This document shows positions 1 through 9,739 of a DNA stretch of 37,533 nucleotides, piece after piece. Positions within the stretch are counted from its first letter, which is position 1. The number at the start of each line of letters is the position of its first letter. The notes beneath the pieces are model-generated. The model searched no databases and was not told the origin of the DNA. It worked only from the letters and a program-made list of their open reading frames with translations. Made by a program: the position numbers and the translations under genes. Where the stretch lies: positions 1-37,533 of the IMG/VR virus record IMGVR_UViG_3300045125_000038; one strand, given 5' to 3'. Source of the DNA: a virus.

Positions 1-1119
1 CCCCTCCGGGAAGGACCCGTCCCAACTTCTTTGGGAATCGTGCCATTCTGGCAGTCTGCCACTACGGCAGGGCGTCCAGCACACCAACCCCCGCCACCAC
101 CGCCTGCTCTGTCCCTGCTGCCGTCGTGAACGTGGATTCTTGATTGTGGCTGTCCATTCGTCATCCTCGCTGCCTGCTGTCCCGCCTGACATTGTCCACG
201 ATACGCCCGTAAGTCTGCCTCAATCGTGATTGCGTTTCCAGTAACTGATCGTAATCGTTTGTATCCACTGAAATCACCGCCAAGCCTGACAAGCGTCAGC
301 AGCGCATCATCGGACACAATCGAAGTCACGCCCGTGACCGTGCGGCCTTTGATTGCCTCACCCAAATCACAGCAGCAACGTCTTGGCCTCTCCCGTGTAA
401 TGGGTCAGCACTCGACTGGTCAAGCAACATGTCATCGGCCCCGCTCCATTGTAATCGTTCTCGACCTGAACTCAGAAACGCCACCCGCCCGCGAATCCCC
501 AACACTGCCGACCGGCTGCGAAATTCCGCACCACACCACCGCCAAACGATAGCGCGCAGGTGTCACCCCTGATCCGCCAACGCCCGCCCCGCAGCCCTCC
601 AGCCCTGCGAAGCTCGCCCCCGCATTGTGAATCTGCCCGTACCTCACATCAGCACCCTTCGTCAACGTCGTGTTGTGCCGCGATTGCCGCTGCTGTCCAG
701 CCCGCTGTAAATCAACAGTAAACGTAGTTGCCCCCAATCGTCAGCGTGTACGTCTCCGCAGCCGCGTCTGGCGCGTCACTGCACGCACCGACCAGCACGG
801 CCAAACCATAACTCACGCGGTCGCTGACAATCAGCAGGCTTGCAGCTGTGGCCAGACCGCTCGCAGCTCCGCTACACAATGCTGCTGGCTGCTGGCAATC
901 GCTGCCGAACCAACCACGTTCTGGCCTGGAACGCATGCACGCGTCTGAGGCCACGTGATTACTGCCAGTCACCTGAACCGTAGCGTTGGTTCGCGTCTCT
1001 CTGTGCCAGCAGCACGCTGTCCGCAGGTAACCCGCTCGCGCGGATGTCCAGCGCCGACGCCGATCGCGGCCTCGGTCAGTCTCCTGCGCTTGTCGCAGGT
1101 TGCTGGTCGCCGTATCCAC
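1..1119 (-). CDS. Fragmented beta-rich protein, possibly fibre-like (runs off left edge)
   Basis: Parts in several frames. ATVQVTGSN, then LLIVSDRVSYGLAVLVGACS and AAAETYTLTIGG around 850-720, TTFTVDLQR and LTKGADVRYGQIHNAGASFA at 735-600, GVTPARYRLAVV, and nearer the edge RTVTGVTSIVSDDALLTLVR. Beta-structured and compatible with tail or fibre proteins, but start, stop and gene number cannot be resolved from this sequence. Confidence 0.3.
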
Positions 1120-1814
1120 TCAGCACGACCCGCGGCGCCACGCCCGCCCACGCCGGATCACCAGGACTAAGCCGAAACGGCCGGGAAATCGCCACGCCCG
1201 CAATCGACCCGACAGACCCCACCACGTCGCCGCTCGACACTGCCTGTGACGCCAGCCACCGCCCCCGCCTGCGGAGCTGCTGACGGTCGCGGGGAACGTG
1301 GCCGCAGGAACCCCGTCGGCTGCGTGTAAGGTCGCCATGCGTGACGATATCGATACTGCAGCGTCGATCCTCCCTGAGCTCCGTCCCGCAACCCGGTCCG
1401 CACTCCTCCAGCCGTCGGCGTCGAAATCCGACCTCCGCGGGGCACGCCAGAGACGGTACTGCCGCCGCCGTCGCCAGCTCCGCCTGTGGTGCTTGTTGCG
1501 CCCGTCTGCAGTGCGTCGTGGAACACACTGGCCAGCAGAACTGGTCCAGTGATGCGTTGCCATACCAGTGTGCCGTATTTACCGCATACAACACTAATCG
1601 GCCCACCGTGTCAGTGTTGCCAGTAGTCAATGCACCGAGTAAATACCCATTGCCGATATGCGTGACGAGCGCCGCGCCCGATAACGTTGCTGCCGTGCCA
1701 TTACCCTGCGACGCCAAAATCGACCGACCACAGCAGTAGTTACCGCTGCCCTGTTCGCATCGAGGACCGGCCCGACGATCACCGTTGATGGTGTGACGGT
1801 TTCAGTAGCTTCAT
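1076..1814 (-). CDS. Fragmented fibre-like protein
   Basis: From ATG at 1814. VTPSTVIVGPVLDANRAAV, GNGTAATLSGAALVTHIGNG, LTTGNTDTVGRLVLYAVNTA then MATHHWTSSAGQ/VFHDALQTGATSTTGG in alternating frames: a beta-repeat typical of phage tail-fibre or adhesin modules. Further on, SSGDVVGSVGSIAGVAISRP and PRVVLSGYGDQQPA are plausible. At least five frame changes make the exact protein uncertain. The 1500-1250 stretch is Gly-rich in every frame. Confidence 0.4.
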
Positions 1815-1866
1815 GTTAACACTCGGCCCAGCAGATTAAATAAACGTCGCTCGCCTGTTCACGGCC

Positions 1867-2591
1867 TCACTCTACATAACCCCGTCGCAGCGGTCCCGCC
1901 GTCCGCGTGCGAAACACGCCACCACGGCCAACGTGGATAATGCAGTGAAATTTCAGCGGGCGAAATTGGTCGATTCCAAAACACCAAATCGGAAACCTTA
2001 CCAACCCAACCTACAGCCCCAAGGTGCGCTCCAATTTGCCCCATCCGCACAACGCCAGGCCAGCCCGCTGACATACCTTGATATTTTCCCTGCAGATAGA
2101 ATTCGACTGATGCTGGCAGCACACGCCAGCAAAAGTGCGCCACGTGTTCAGAGCGAAACTGTCCAGCAGGTGATCGTCGTGGCTGCCAGAAAATATGGTA
2201 GACTGGTTGCCCCACATATTCGCAGTGTTAGCTGCAGACATGTACAGTAGATAATCATTTGTCACGTCTGCTGCTCGCCCCAGTCCGCCAAGCAAATTGA
2301 CGCCGAAGCTTCCACCCTCGTGTCGCACCCATCCACACACTGACCACTCACGGCTGCACTGGAATTCAGTCAACGCATGGCATCCGATCCGCTGTATGTT
2401 ATAGTATCCACCCACGCGGATGCTAAAGTTAACCCAGACCCGTTACCATGATTGCGGCGAAGGCCATGGTCGATAAGAATATTGCCAGTCGGACCAAGAC
2501 ACGGTGCCCACGCGCCAACCACCCCATCCCACAATTCGGGGTAGGCTGATTCGTCGAAGGTGCCGAAGTCCCGCCAACTTGGCCTAGTCAT
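1867..2591 (-). CDS. LamG/concanavalin-like adhesin (tail fibre or host-binding)
   Basis: About 241 residues with frame changes near 2400 and 2120. MTRPSWRDFGTFDESAYPEL, WDGVVGAWAPCLGPTGNILI, DHGLRRNHGNGSGLTLAS, then FQCSREWSVCGWVRHEGGSF, NTWRTFAGVC, FYLQGKYQGM and GKVSDLVFWNRPISPAEISL. The order 'G..G....D.SG..NHG', 'SV..WV', 'W...AGV.D......Y..G', 'G.I.D...WNR.LS..EI..' is the classic LamG jelly-roll layout. In a phage tail region such domains bind surface glycans. Confidence 0.7.
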
Positions 2592-3116
2592 TGATTACAG
2601 TCCTGCGTGGTGTCGGATAACGACGGCTGCCGTTGTCGGTCGCTGTGGTCTCGTCTCGGAATGCCTGCCCCAGATTGTTATCCACAATCGGCACCACATA
2701 ACGCCCACGAGGACGCCAGGATACTCTGATTCTGGATCAACACCGTGTTGCCGTCATTGGTCGCCACCAGCGTAGCCACCGGCGGGCCTGCCTGACGCAA
2801 ATTCGCGTCCAATGTTCCCAGCGTGTAAGCCCCGTCGCTGCCCGTGACCTGGCAGGCCAGTTGCTGTTGTCTGTGCTGCTGATCAGGTACAGCTCCAACC
2901 GCGTTTCCGGCTGTCGGTGCCGTGCCGGTTTCCACTCGCAAGCTCAACAATGTACTCGTCTGCAAAATTCGCTCCGAGATCGACTGACGCACCCTGCCGG
3001 GCTGCCCCGCTTGCGAGTGCATCGAGAGACAGCGTAGCAGTAACGCCAGACGCTCCGGCCTCACCCCACACTATCGCGGTGCCCTGCGTGATCTCGACAT
3101 AATCAGGTAACGCCAT
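2584..3116 (-). CDS. Beta-rich structural protein
   Basis: About 177 residues, with frame changes near 2935, 2870 and 2705. MALPDYVEITQGTAIVWGEA, GVTATLSLDALASGAARQGA, NFADEYIVELA, then YTLGTLDANLRQAGPPVATL and RGRYVVPIVDNNLGQAFRDE. A beta-sandwich-like sequence ending in an acidic segment. It directly precedes the LamG protein and is likely a virion protein of the tail tip or fibre. Confidence 0.5.
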
Positions 3117-3559
3117 TTGTCGCCCCTCCGCTTACTCTGTGCCACTCTCTCGCCGCTCCCACCTGCTGCTGTGTGATCGTCTGGCCTGAATCCGCCAGTG
3201 TGCTCAACTGCTCTGCCTCCGGCTGCGTAATCAGCCCATGCGTGATGCAGTCGGTCACAATCCCCTTGCACTGCCGGATTGTCGAGATTCACCGGCCTTC
3301 CCTGCGACAACCGGGTCATCATCGTGCGGGCTGTGCTGGCTGGCGGGTCGATCGACCCCGGAGGGGCTGCCGCTTCCAATCGTTGCCAGATCCCGAGAGA
3401 CATGCAGGCGTCCATCAGCAACCCCGCATCGACCGGCTGCCGAATTGGTGGTGCAATGGCAGAACAGCGCACCGCACAGCCCTCATCGTTGCCCTCGCTG
3501 AACAGGGCTGCGGCCTGCGGATCGGATTGGATGAGTGTGTAGAGTTCTGCGTCTGTCAT
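3103..3559 (-). CDS. Tail-region protein of unknown function
   Basis: About 152 residues. MTDAELYTLIQSDPQAAALF, NDEGCAVRCSAIAPPIRQPV, GLLMDACMSLGIWQRLE. A frame change near 3235 restores GLITQPEAEQLSTLADSGQT and ITQQQVGAAREW, then the stop overlapping the next gene. The pattern 'AL...I.SDP.A..L...GND...A......' is common in phage genes beside distal tail proteins. Role unknown. Confidence 0.55.
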
Positions 3560-4166
3560 TCGCTCGCTGCCTGTTGTGGTAGTCTTAGTGTGATCGCTGT
3601 GGTCTTCACTGTGGTCGCCGCGTTTCGCAGCTGCCGCACCGCCTGCTGCACTGCAGCCGCTCCAATCCGCTGCTGCCTGTACTCCTCAGATTCGCTCGGC
3701 TGTGCGAGTCAAACTGGCGGATGCCAGCGTCCCCGTCCTGCAGTGGTAAAGCATGGTCCAGTAGGACGTCCAGCCGGTCCACTATCGCCGTCGAGCTCGA
3801 TCGTCTTCTGGTCGATAGCGTCCGTCAGTAAATGACACGGATCGGCCGCCTCCAAATCGCTCGAAGCAGAGCCTTCGTCCTGCTGGAGTGGTAACAGAAT
3901 CTGACCGAACCAGACTGAACAACCTGAGCCATCTTTGAACCCCCTGAGCTTTCTTGACTTCCACCATCACCGCCAGCTGCTCATTCACGCGACACGCATG
4001 AACCCCCAGCAACTGAGGACCGCCGGCGACAATGCCAGCAGAGCCCGCGACGTGAGCACACTGAGCCACGTCGTTTGGCACCAAATTAAACACCGCGACG
4101 CCCATGGCGAAGCATGCCCACGAAATCGAAAGCTGCCTGCCAGTATTCGCCGCTCAAATCAGCCAT
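3556..4166 (-). CDS. Fragmented membrane protein, unknown
   Basis: Up to about 200 residues by joining several frames. MADLSGEYWQAAFDFVGMLR at the start, a hydrophobic segment (LTSRALLALSPAVLSCWGFM), then EQLAVMVEVKKAQGVQRWL, an acidic region (GSASSDLEAADPCHLLTDAI) and the C-terminal helix EEYRQQRIGAAAVQQAVRQL. It ends with TGA overlapping the next ATG. Reading is uncertain between 3950 and 3650. It may be one or two genes. Confidence 0.35.
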
Positions 4167-4365
4167 GACAGCCCCAGACAAACCGCGAGAACAACGATCG
4201 ACAGAGCCAAGGCGAGGACCACCCACACCCACGCCTGCCAGTGTAGTCGAGAAACGTCTGAGCAGTGTCCTCAGAGACCTCGCCCTCGAATCCGGGCGCG
4301 TCAATACGCACCCCTTTTCGTTGCGGTTGCCGTTTCGGCTTGTCCTCTGGTTGTGCGTCTGCCAT
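4154..4365 (-). CDS. Small C-terminally anchored membrane protein
   Basis: About 70 residues. Charged N-terminus MADAQPEDKPKRQPQRKGVR, then GFEGEVSEDTAQTFLDYTG. After a frame change near 4240 a Trp-rich start and long hydrophobic helix follow (WQAWVWVVLALALSIVVLAV), ending SWLI. A tail-anchored inner membrane protein, compatible with a holin or antiholin. Confidence 0.5.
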
Positions 4366-4444
4366 CTCATCAGCTCACCGGCTGTCGTTGATTATCACAC
4401 TGCCTGCCGAAATGCTACCACCGAAACACCTCAAACGCAATATG

Positions 4445-4886
4445 TCAGGGTTTCCCCTCAGTCACTCTGGTTAGCAGCGCCTGCAGCGTCCCTCGTGTGT
4501 ATCCTGTCTGCGTCTGCGTTTTGCCGTCGCTGGTCGTCCACCGAAACGCCGGAATGCGGCTGCTGAAATTTACCCGCTTGACCTCAACGCCAACGTCTCC
4601 AGCTGCCTTGCAGGTCGTGCCCAGAACTGCTGACAAGGCCCGCACCATTCCGCTGCTTGCAACCTCCAGCACTGGCTTCGCCTGGACCACCTCCAGCGGT
4701 TCGGCAACTGTTCGGGATTTTCGAACAGTTGCCCCGCCCTCAATCGCGTCCAGCCGCTCCTCGATCGCAACAATGCGTGCCAGCAGCACCCGCCAGTCAG
4801 GCAATGTGTCAACGGTCTCATCAGCGACCACGCCGACGCAATAGCCGACGCCGACCATCAGCACGACAGCCCATGATCCTCACCAT
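4445..4886 (-). CDS. Secreted or membrane-anchored small protein
   Basis: About 146 residues from ATG at 4886, preceded by GGGGGCGG. Removing one G near 4872 gives MVRIMAVVLMVGVGYCVGVV, a signal peptide or membrane helix. Then VDTLPDWRVLLARIVAIEER, a short coiled coil. The end GKTQTQTGYTRGTLQALLTR is intact. A Gly/Ala cysteine (VASSGMVRALSAVLGTTCKA) is present. Unknown; a spanin-like or peptidase-accessory role is possible. Confidence 0.45.
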
Positions 4887-4931
4887 AACCCGCCCCCTGT
4901 TTCTCGGCAGTCGTGATACCGCTCGACGGCC

Positions 4932-5736
4932 TTATCGGGCATCAGCAGGAAGCCCGCCAAACGGCTCCCACTGTGCCTCCTGCAGTTGCTCATAGCACCG
5001 CTGCGACATCAGGTAATAGCCGTCGCCGTGCGAATTCCAGACGCACAGATACCACTGACCCCGCACCTCCACGGCCCAGATGATTTCGGTTGCGTGTCCG
5101 CCGCCTGCTTCGCGGCATCCGGTCCATGCACCGCTTCGGCCCGCCAACGTCCTGCCAGTCGACGCCCCACTTGGTCCCGATATGACCGCTTCCACCAGCT
5201 GCAACTGCTGCCAGCATCCCGCGAAAATCAGGCAACGGCCCGTGCTCTGTCACGTGGCCCGGGCTGGATCTCGACGCCTTTGCGGCCTGCCTCAAACTGC
5301 CGCTGTGATCGGTAGTATTGTGCGTAAGGCCACGCCTGCTCTGTCGGCAGACCTGGTGCCACGCCTAGCGACGGAATGCCCTCGACCAGCACACTGACGC
5401 CGCTGTGAATGCTGCTGCCCCGGTCGCGTCCAACCTGTGACGGCTGCATCCGGTATTCGCTGGCGTTGTACGCATAGATCTCCGACAGCTGCCGGCATCT
5501 CGACGGAACCCACTGCAATACCAGCTGCCGGTACTCCTCGCCGTTCGCTGTGGCGTTGCCCTGACAGTCGCTGCGCTGCTGTCGCTCAACCTGCATTCGG
5601 GTCAGCGGGTTTCGTGCTGGATCTCTCAGCACCTGCTCGTAATCGTCGAAGTCGCTTCGCGTTCGCACTGCATTTCAGCGTGCTCTGCAGTGCCTCGATT
5701 TCCTCCGGCGTCGGTTCCAGCAGTGCGGTCTGTCAT
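4932..5736 (-). CDS. Papain-like (C1-type) cysteine peptidase
   Basis: About 268 residues with frame changes near 5710, 5670, 5240 and 5125. After an N-terminal extension (LEPTPEEIEALQSTLK) comes the catalytic region RQQRSDCQGNATANGEEYRQ, with Gln for the oxyanion hole and Cys. SSIHSGVSVLVEGI and LPTEQAWPYAQYY follow, matching the papain 'G..P..YPY' step. The catalytic His is in GGGHATEIIWAVEVRGQWYL and the Asn in CVWNSHGDGYYLMSQ (papain has NSWG..WG..G). The papain CGSCWAF is replaced by DCQGNATAN. Located among membrane/secreted genes, it may act in lysis, entry or on host proteins; the substrate is unknown. Confidence 0.65.
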
Positions 5737-6415
5737 CGCTGAAACCTCCGCAGCCAGGCAGCATGTTTTTCAGCCGTCCAGCGTTCGCCGCCGACCTCGT
5801 CAAACTGCTGCTGCAGAAGGTCTTTGCTGAGGTCTTTGCGTGCCTGCAGCAGTGTCGCTGATCAGCCACGCCTCGGCCTCCGGCTCGCTCTTGAACAGCC
5901 CGCTTTCCAGTCGCTCGGCCTGCTCTGCATACGCTTTGCGCCATGCCGCCTCGTAGCCGACGCACCACCTCGCCAGCTCATCGACCGGCTGCGGTCGCGG
6001 TGGTGGCTGTGGCAGCTGCGGTGCCGTCACCTCCAGCAGGATCCGCTGCAGGTCCGGCGGTTCGCCGCTGCCAACTGGAAGCACCAGCAACTCAACTTTG
6101 CCGGCTGCCACACCCTCGACCAGATAGCCGAACTTCCTGCTGACCTTGCGTGACTCGGTCGCCTTTGCCCCGCCTGCAAACCGCCCTCGAATCCGCGTTC
6201 CCTCTGGCTCTGGCGTGATCTCGACCACGCCAGCCGGGCGAGGCGAACACGTGCAACGCCACGTCCGACTTTGGATCAGGTAGATTTGATCGCAAATCAA
6301 ATGCCGTCACCGCATCCGGAACAACCGGCTGCGGTGGCGGATTGACTGGCTGCGGAAGGTCGATTGCTGGCCTGCCGTCCTGCAGCATGACCAGCAGCAG
6401 AAACAGTAGCCGCAT
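5733..6415 (-). CDS. Secreted proline-rich protein
   Basis: About 227 residues. MRLLFLLLVMLQDGRPA is a likely signal peptide or anchor. A proline-rich stretch (DLPQPVNPPPQPVVPDAV) is followed by a beta domain (SDVALHVFASPGW, GVVEITPEPEGTRIRGRFAG, GKVELLVLPVGSGEPP), another Pro-rich segment and a helical end (LARWCVGYEAAWRKAYAEQA, GGERWTAEKHAAWLRRF). Frame changes near 6230 and 5855. The stop overlaps the peptidase start. Presumably exported; partner of the peptidase is a reasonable guess. Confidence 0.5.
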
Positions 6416-6418
6416 GGC

Positions 6419-6813
6419 TCAGTTCCCCTCTGCGACCAGTTCGGCAGCGTCCGTCGGCTGACATCGCCACAAATGACCCGATGCTGTGCACCGCCAGCCG
6501 TCGGGCGCTTTCGCTGTCGATCGCGTAGCGGCCCACGTCTGCAGGTATGCCCGGTTTCTTTTGCCCGCTTCCGCTCATCGCGTGCCCGGGCTTTGCACTC
6601 CTGCAAGATCTTCCCTGCAGCCGCTGGATCTGTCGCTCCTGCCCTGGCCCATTGTGGTCAGCGGCCACAGCTGGCTGCACGTCCTGCTGCTGTCGCTTCG
6701 CTTTGCACTGCTGCACCCAGCCCATGATTGACCGGCAGAATGGTGGTGATCAGCGTGGCTATCGTGACCGGATCAAATGCGACCAGCTCGCCGTTGTCAT
6801 TGCTGCCGGTCAT
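6419..6813 (-). CDS. Membrane-anchored small protein at head of lysis-like module
   Basis: About 131 residues, several frame changes. MTGSNDNGELVAFDPVTIAT, then a hydrophobic helix (TIATLITTILPVIMGWVQQ), a basic/Gln-rich helix (CKARARDERKRAKETG) and, at the end, a cysteine- and Trp-rich segment APDGWRCTASGHLWRCQPTD then AAELVAEGN. Could be a holin- or spanin-like protein by position; not provable. Confidence 0.4.
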
Positions 6814-6898
6814 GCGGTCCGCATTTTGCCCCAACCTGCCGTGCAAAAGCTCCTGCCTTCATTTTCGCAACCCCTCGCGCCCCTCGTGAAAGAATTCT

Positions 6899-6929
6899 GC
6901 CCGGTCGCCGAGGGGTCGGGCGACCGGGC
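6899..6929 (-). other. Second strong hairpin downstream of the terminator
   Basis: GCCCGGTCGCC and its complement form an 11-bp perfect stem around a nine-base loop, 28 bases after the terminator. The following AGAATTCTTT is only weakly U-rich. It may be a back-up terminator or a 5' mRNA structure for the next gene. Confidence 0.6.
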
Positions 6930-6956
6930 ACGGTCGGCGTGCCAACCGGGTATACG

Positions 6957-6991
6957 AAAAACCCGCCAGCAGCTGAAGGTCCGCTGGCGGG
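6957..6991 (-). terminator. Rho-independent terminator ending the replication operon
   Basis: CCCGCCAGC and GCTGGCGGG form a perfect 9-bp stem with a 12-base loop, followed by TTTTT on the minus strand. It is in the 254-base gap between 7068 and 6813. Confidence 0.88.
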
Positions 6992-7067
6992 CAGCCTCGC
7001 GACGATCCGGAGAGTGTGGTGCCGTAGTCGTCGCTGCGGATATTCTGTGACCACTTTGCCGCGTTAG

Positions 7068-7301
7068 TCAACTGGTTTCTTGCGGTTCTGCTGAAAAATC
7101 GCCCGGTTCGTCCAGCCCGTCAGGACCGATCGTGCGGTATCTCGTCGGCCACACCGTCACCAGCAGCTCACCGTCGCCGATCTCGCGGCTGGCTGGCCTG
7201 CCCGTGTCCTCCGCCGCCTGTTGTGCGTCCTCGATCTCCTGCCAGACTTCCAGCAATGATCTCAGCTGCTCGGCTGTCGGTAGTCGTCGTTTGTGTGCCA
7301 T
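7068..7301 (-). CDS. Small hypothetical protein
   Basis: 77 residues, intact, with GAAGGAGAGG upstream: MAHKRRLPTAEQLRSLLEVW, QEIEDAQQAAEDTGRPASRE, GELLVTVWPTRYRTIG. Last gene of the replication operon before the terminator at 6957-6991. No family recognised. Confidence 0.6.
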   Translation of the reverse strand: MAHKRRLPTAEQLRSLLEVWQEIEDAQQAAEDTGRPASREIGDGELLVTVWPTRYRTIGPDGLDEPGDFSAEPQETS

Positions 7302-7375
7302 TGCCTGCCTCTCCTTCGCTCGTTTGAACGCCAGATCCAGAAAAACCGATCCGCCTCAGACAGTGCCTCTACCAT
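7262..7375 (-). CDS. Possible very small protein after the helicase
   Basis: 37 residues from an ATG that overlaps the helicase stop: MVEALSEADRFFWIWRSNER. The overlap style and aromatic-rich sequence support it, but its end overlaps the next gene and could be altered by an indel. Confidence 0.3.
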   Translation of the reverse strand: MVEALSEADRFFWIWRSNERRRGRQWHTNDDYRQPSS

Positions 7376-8552
7376 CGGTCGAACTCCTGAAACGCATCAC
7401 TGACCACAAAACGAAACTTCGCCCCCTCCAGTTGCAGATCCAGCCGCCCGGTCTTGCCGCCTCGGTGTTTCGCGACTTCCACGGATGTCTTCCCGGTGTC
7501 CGCGTCTTTGTGCAGAAGAATCACAATGTCGGCGTCCTGCTCGATTGCTCCGGACTCCCTCAGGTCATGCAAACCCGGTCGGCCTGTTTTCTCCGCGTTC
7601 CGGTTAAGCTGACTGCCCACAATCACCGGCAATTGCAGGTCCATCGCCATGCGTTTCATCTGCCGGCTTGCCTTCGCGATTTCCCGTTCCCGGCCCTCGC
7701 GACCGCTGCCCGGAACCTCCGAGCAGTTGCAGATAATCAATCGCCACGCCGCACAGCTTCATGCGCCGTGCCGTGACTGACACCAGTGCCTGAATCGCCC
7801 CGAGATTGCTCGTGCTGTCGATGTATCGCAGGTTCAGTGCTGCCAACTCTGGCTCGCTGTATCGCGTCCGCAGTCGCTCAATCAACTCCCTGGCCATCAT
7901 CTCCAGAGCTGACCACCAGACCGGCCTGCGCGGCTACTACACGGACCCGAGCAACATCTGCAGCATCAGGACAGACTTCCCGCTGCCCGGTCTGCCACCG
8001 ACCACCACCAACTGACCGGACTTCAGACCGCCGCCCAGCAGATCGTCCAGCGGCTTCAGCCTTCGTCGGGATGAACTGCCGCCGGGTTTCGCCTCTCGTC
8101 GTCTGCTCGCTGGATGGCCTCGGCCTGCGTTACCAAGCTCCGCGTGCTGGCGTGTCCGCAGTTCGTCCAGCCTGCTGATGTATTCGTCGACGTCCGGCGT
8201 TTGGTCGCGGGTCAGTTGCAGCCCCACGATTCGCAGATCGTCGATTTCGTTCAGTTTCGCCAACTGCTCGCAGTAGTACGGAATGTGCTGCGTCTCAAAC
8301 CGTGACGCCTGCAGGTTCGACCAACTACCGCCAGTTCCAGTTTGCTTGCAGCACACCTCGTCGCATGATGGTGTCCAGGTCGAACGGCTCGCCGCGTTCG
8401 GCCCTGCGTTCGAGAATTGCCCAGTATGCCGCCCGGGAAACGTCTCTGATCGGTCTCGGCTGAGTCCGCGCCTGAATCTCGGCTACAAACTCAGGACCGC
8501 ACAGTGCCGCACACAATAAGCCGTTTTCGATGGTGTCACGTTTGGGAATCAT
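7369..8552 (-). CDS. dnaB: Replicative DNA helicase, DnaB-like
   Basis: About 394 residues; unwinds DNA at the phage fork. ATG at 8552 (MIPKRDTIENGLLCAALCG) is chosen because AGGAG lies ten bases upstream. N-terminal domain: RPIRDVSRAAYWAILERRAE. RecA-like domain: Walker A GGRPGSGKSVLMLQM, Walker B AIDYLQLLGG, then SQLNRNAEKTGRPGLHDLRE and SGAIEQDADIVILLHKD, and the final VEVAKHRGGKTGRLDLQLEG. These are the classic DnaB H1-H4 features in order. Frame changes occur near 8350, 8110, 7935 and 7690. It follows the initiator in one operon. Confidence 0.88.
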
Positions 8553-9585
8553 CGCATGGAACTCCTGTTGATTGTCCATTCAGCCGCAAGATCTTTTTTC
8601 GTGTACCTGTCACACTCGACGAATCGCCGTGAACCCATTTTCCGGACGATCCGGATCAACTCCGGCCCGATGTGCTTTTCGCGGGCCTCACGGTCAAAAT
8701 CTGAATCCCCTGGGTATTGTTTGCAGACTTCGACGGCTCGGAGGAAATCAGGGTCTGCCGCTTCCAAAGCTTTTTGCGACTTGCCTCTGTGCTCGCGGGG
8801 TGTGCAATCTTCGACGTTCTTCCAGCCGTTCGCGATTGACCCCTCAATGTCACGCAAAAATGCCTCTGGTGTTTTGCGTCCCATTTTCTGCCACCAGCCC
8901 TGAAGCTGAATCGCGTTGTTCCTGGGATTCTTGTCCGGCATCCCTGCGGCTGTCACAATACGCAAACCACGTCTCAGCAGCCGCCAGACACTCAGGAGTG
9001 TTCAGTTTTTCAGGAATGATCACCTGTTCAATCACCACCCGCACACACCACCGGCCTTTCCGGATCGGCTCCAGGGTGAGGGGGAGGGGAAGGAATAGGC
9101 ATAGAAGGTTTTCCGCTTTTCATTCCGCTATTCGTTTCACATTCATTCCCGTATTCGTCACCTTTTTGGGACGTTATTGGGTCAGATTCGGAACGATTCG
9201 GGGAATGATTAGTGGAATGAATACCGGAACGATTTCCGCCATTCTCGCCAACCGGCGTGTCATCCAGTGATGCGTACTGCTCCGGGACTGTGGTGTAGTA
9301 CTTGCCGACCGCCCTGTTTTGCGGTCTTTCGTACACAAGCCAACCCGCCTCAATTGCCTTGTCTCTGGCTCTGTCCAACTGCTTTGGGGACGTGAACCCC
9401 AGCACGTTCATCAGTTGCTCATTCCAGAATTTGCACGGCCCGGTGTACCGCATTGCGTCCTCAGTGTGAGAGACGTACACGCACAGCAACACCGCCTGCT
9501 GCCCAATCTCCTGAGCAGCGCACGACTTCATCAGCAGTCTGGTGTACTTGTGTGCCCAGTGTGTCGATCTTTTCGGATAGTCCAT
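8549..9585 (-). CDS. Phage replication initiator, O/DnaD-like winged-helix protein
   Basis: About 345 residues. Start MDYPKRSTHWAHKYTRLLMK at 9585, with GTGGAGCA upstream. The N-terminal winged-helix part includes AAQEIGQQAVLLCVYVSHTE, FWNEQLMNVLGFTSPKQLDR and IEAGWLVYERPQNRAVGKYY. A polar linker (RSGIHSTNHSPNRSESDPI) follows, and the C-terminal part IPEKLNTPECLAAAETWFAY and NAIQLQGWWQKMGRKTPEAF, LRDIEGSIANGWKNVED is the domain found in lambda O/DnaD-type helicase loaders. Frame changes near 9060 and 8905. The stop overlaps the helicase start (ATGA). Origins of such phages often lie inside the initiator linker. Confidence 0.7.
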
Positions 9586-9622
9586 TTCTGCTCCACGTCC
9601 ATTGCTCGCTTGCCCCACGCGC

Positions 9623-9665
9623 AAAGAAAACCCATGCGGGACGTGTAACGCCATCCCGCATGGGT
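9623..9665 (-). terminator. Strong rho-independent terminator before the replication genes
   Basis: ACCCATGCGGGA and its exact complement give a 12-bp stem around a 12-base loop, followed by TTTCTTT on the minus strand. It lies 38 bases before the replication initiator start, with no clear promoter in between, so the initiator may depend on read-through or antitermination. Confidence 0.85.
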
Positions 9666-9669
9666 GAAG

Positions 9670-9692
9670 ATCAGGCCGTGGTAGGGCCTGAT
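9670..9692 (-). other. Small perfect hairpin upstream of terminator
   Basis: ATCAGGCC and GGCCTGAT form an 8-bp stem with a seven-base loop, immediately before the terminator on the minus strand. No U-run. The pair may form an attenuator-like structure. Confidence 0.5.
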
Positions 9693-9739
9693 AGTGAATT
9701 CGCGTGTGTCAGCCCGTTACTGCCGCACACGCCCGCATC

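Noticed and set aside
4372-4445. Promoter before the small membrane protein at 4365
   Set aside because: A TGTGATAAT box is present near 4392-4400 but no acceptable -35 box lies at 16-18 bases, and no inverted repeat like promoters A-C is found.
7030-7075. TTGACT -35 box after the 7068 stop
   Set aside because: The nearest -10-like AATATC is 21 bases away, too far for a normal sigma70 promoter.
8572-9270. A 232-codon plus-strand open frame
   Set aside because: It is antisense to the replication initiator, with the biased composition of a shadow frame and no plausible start region.
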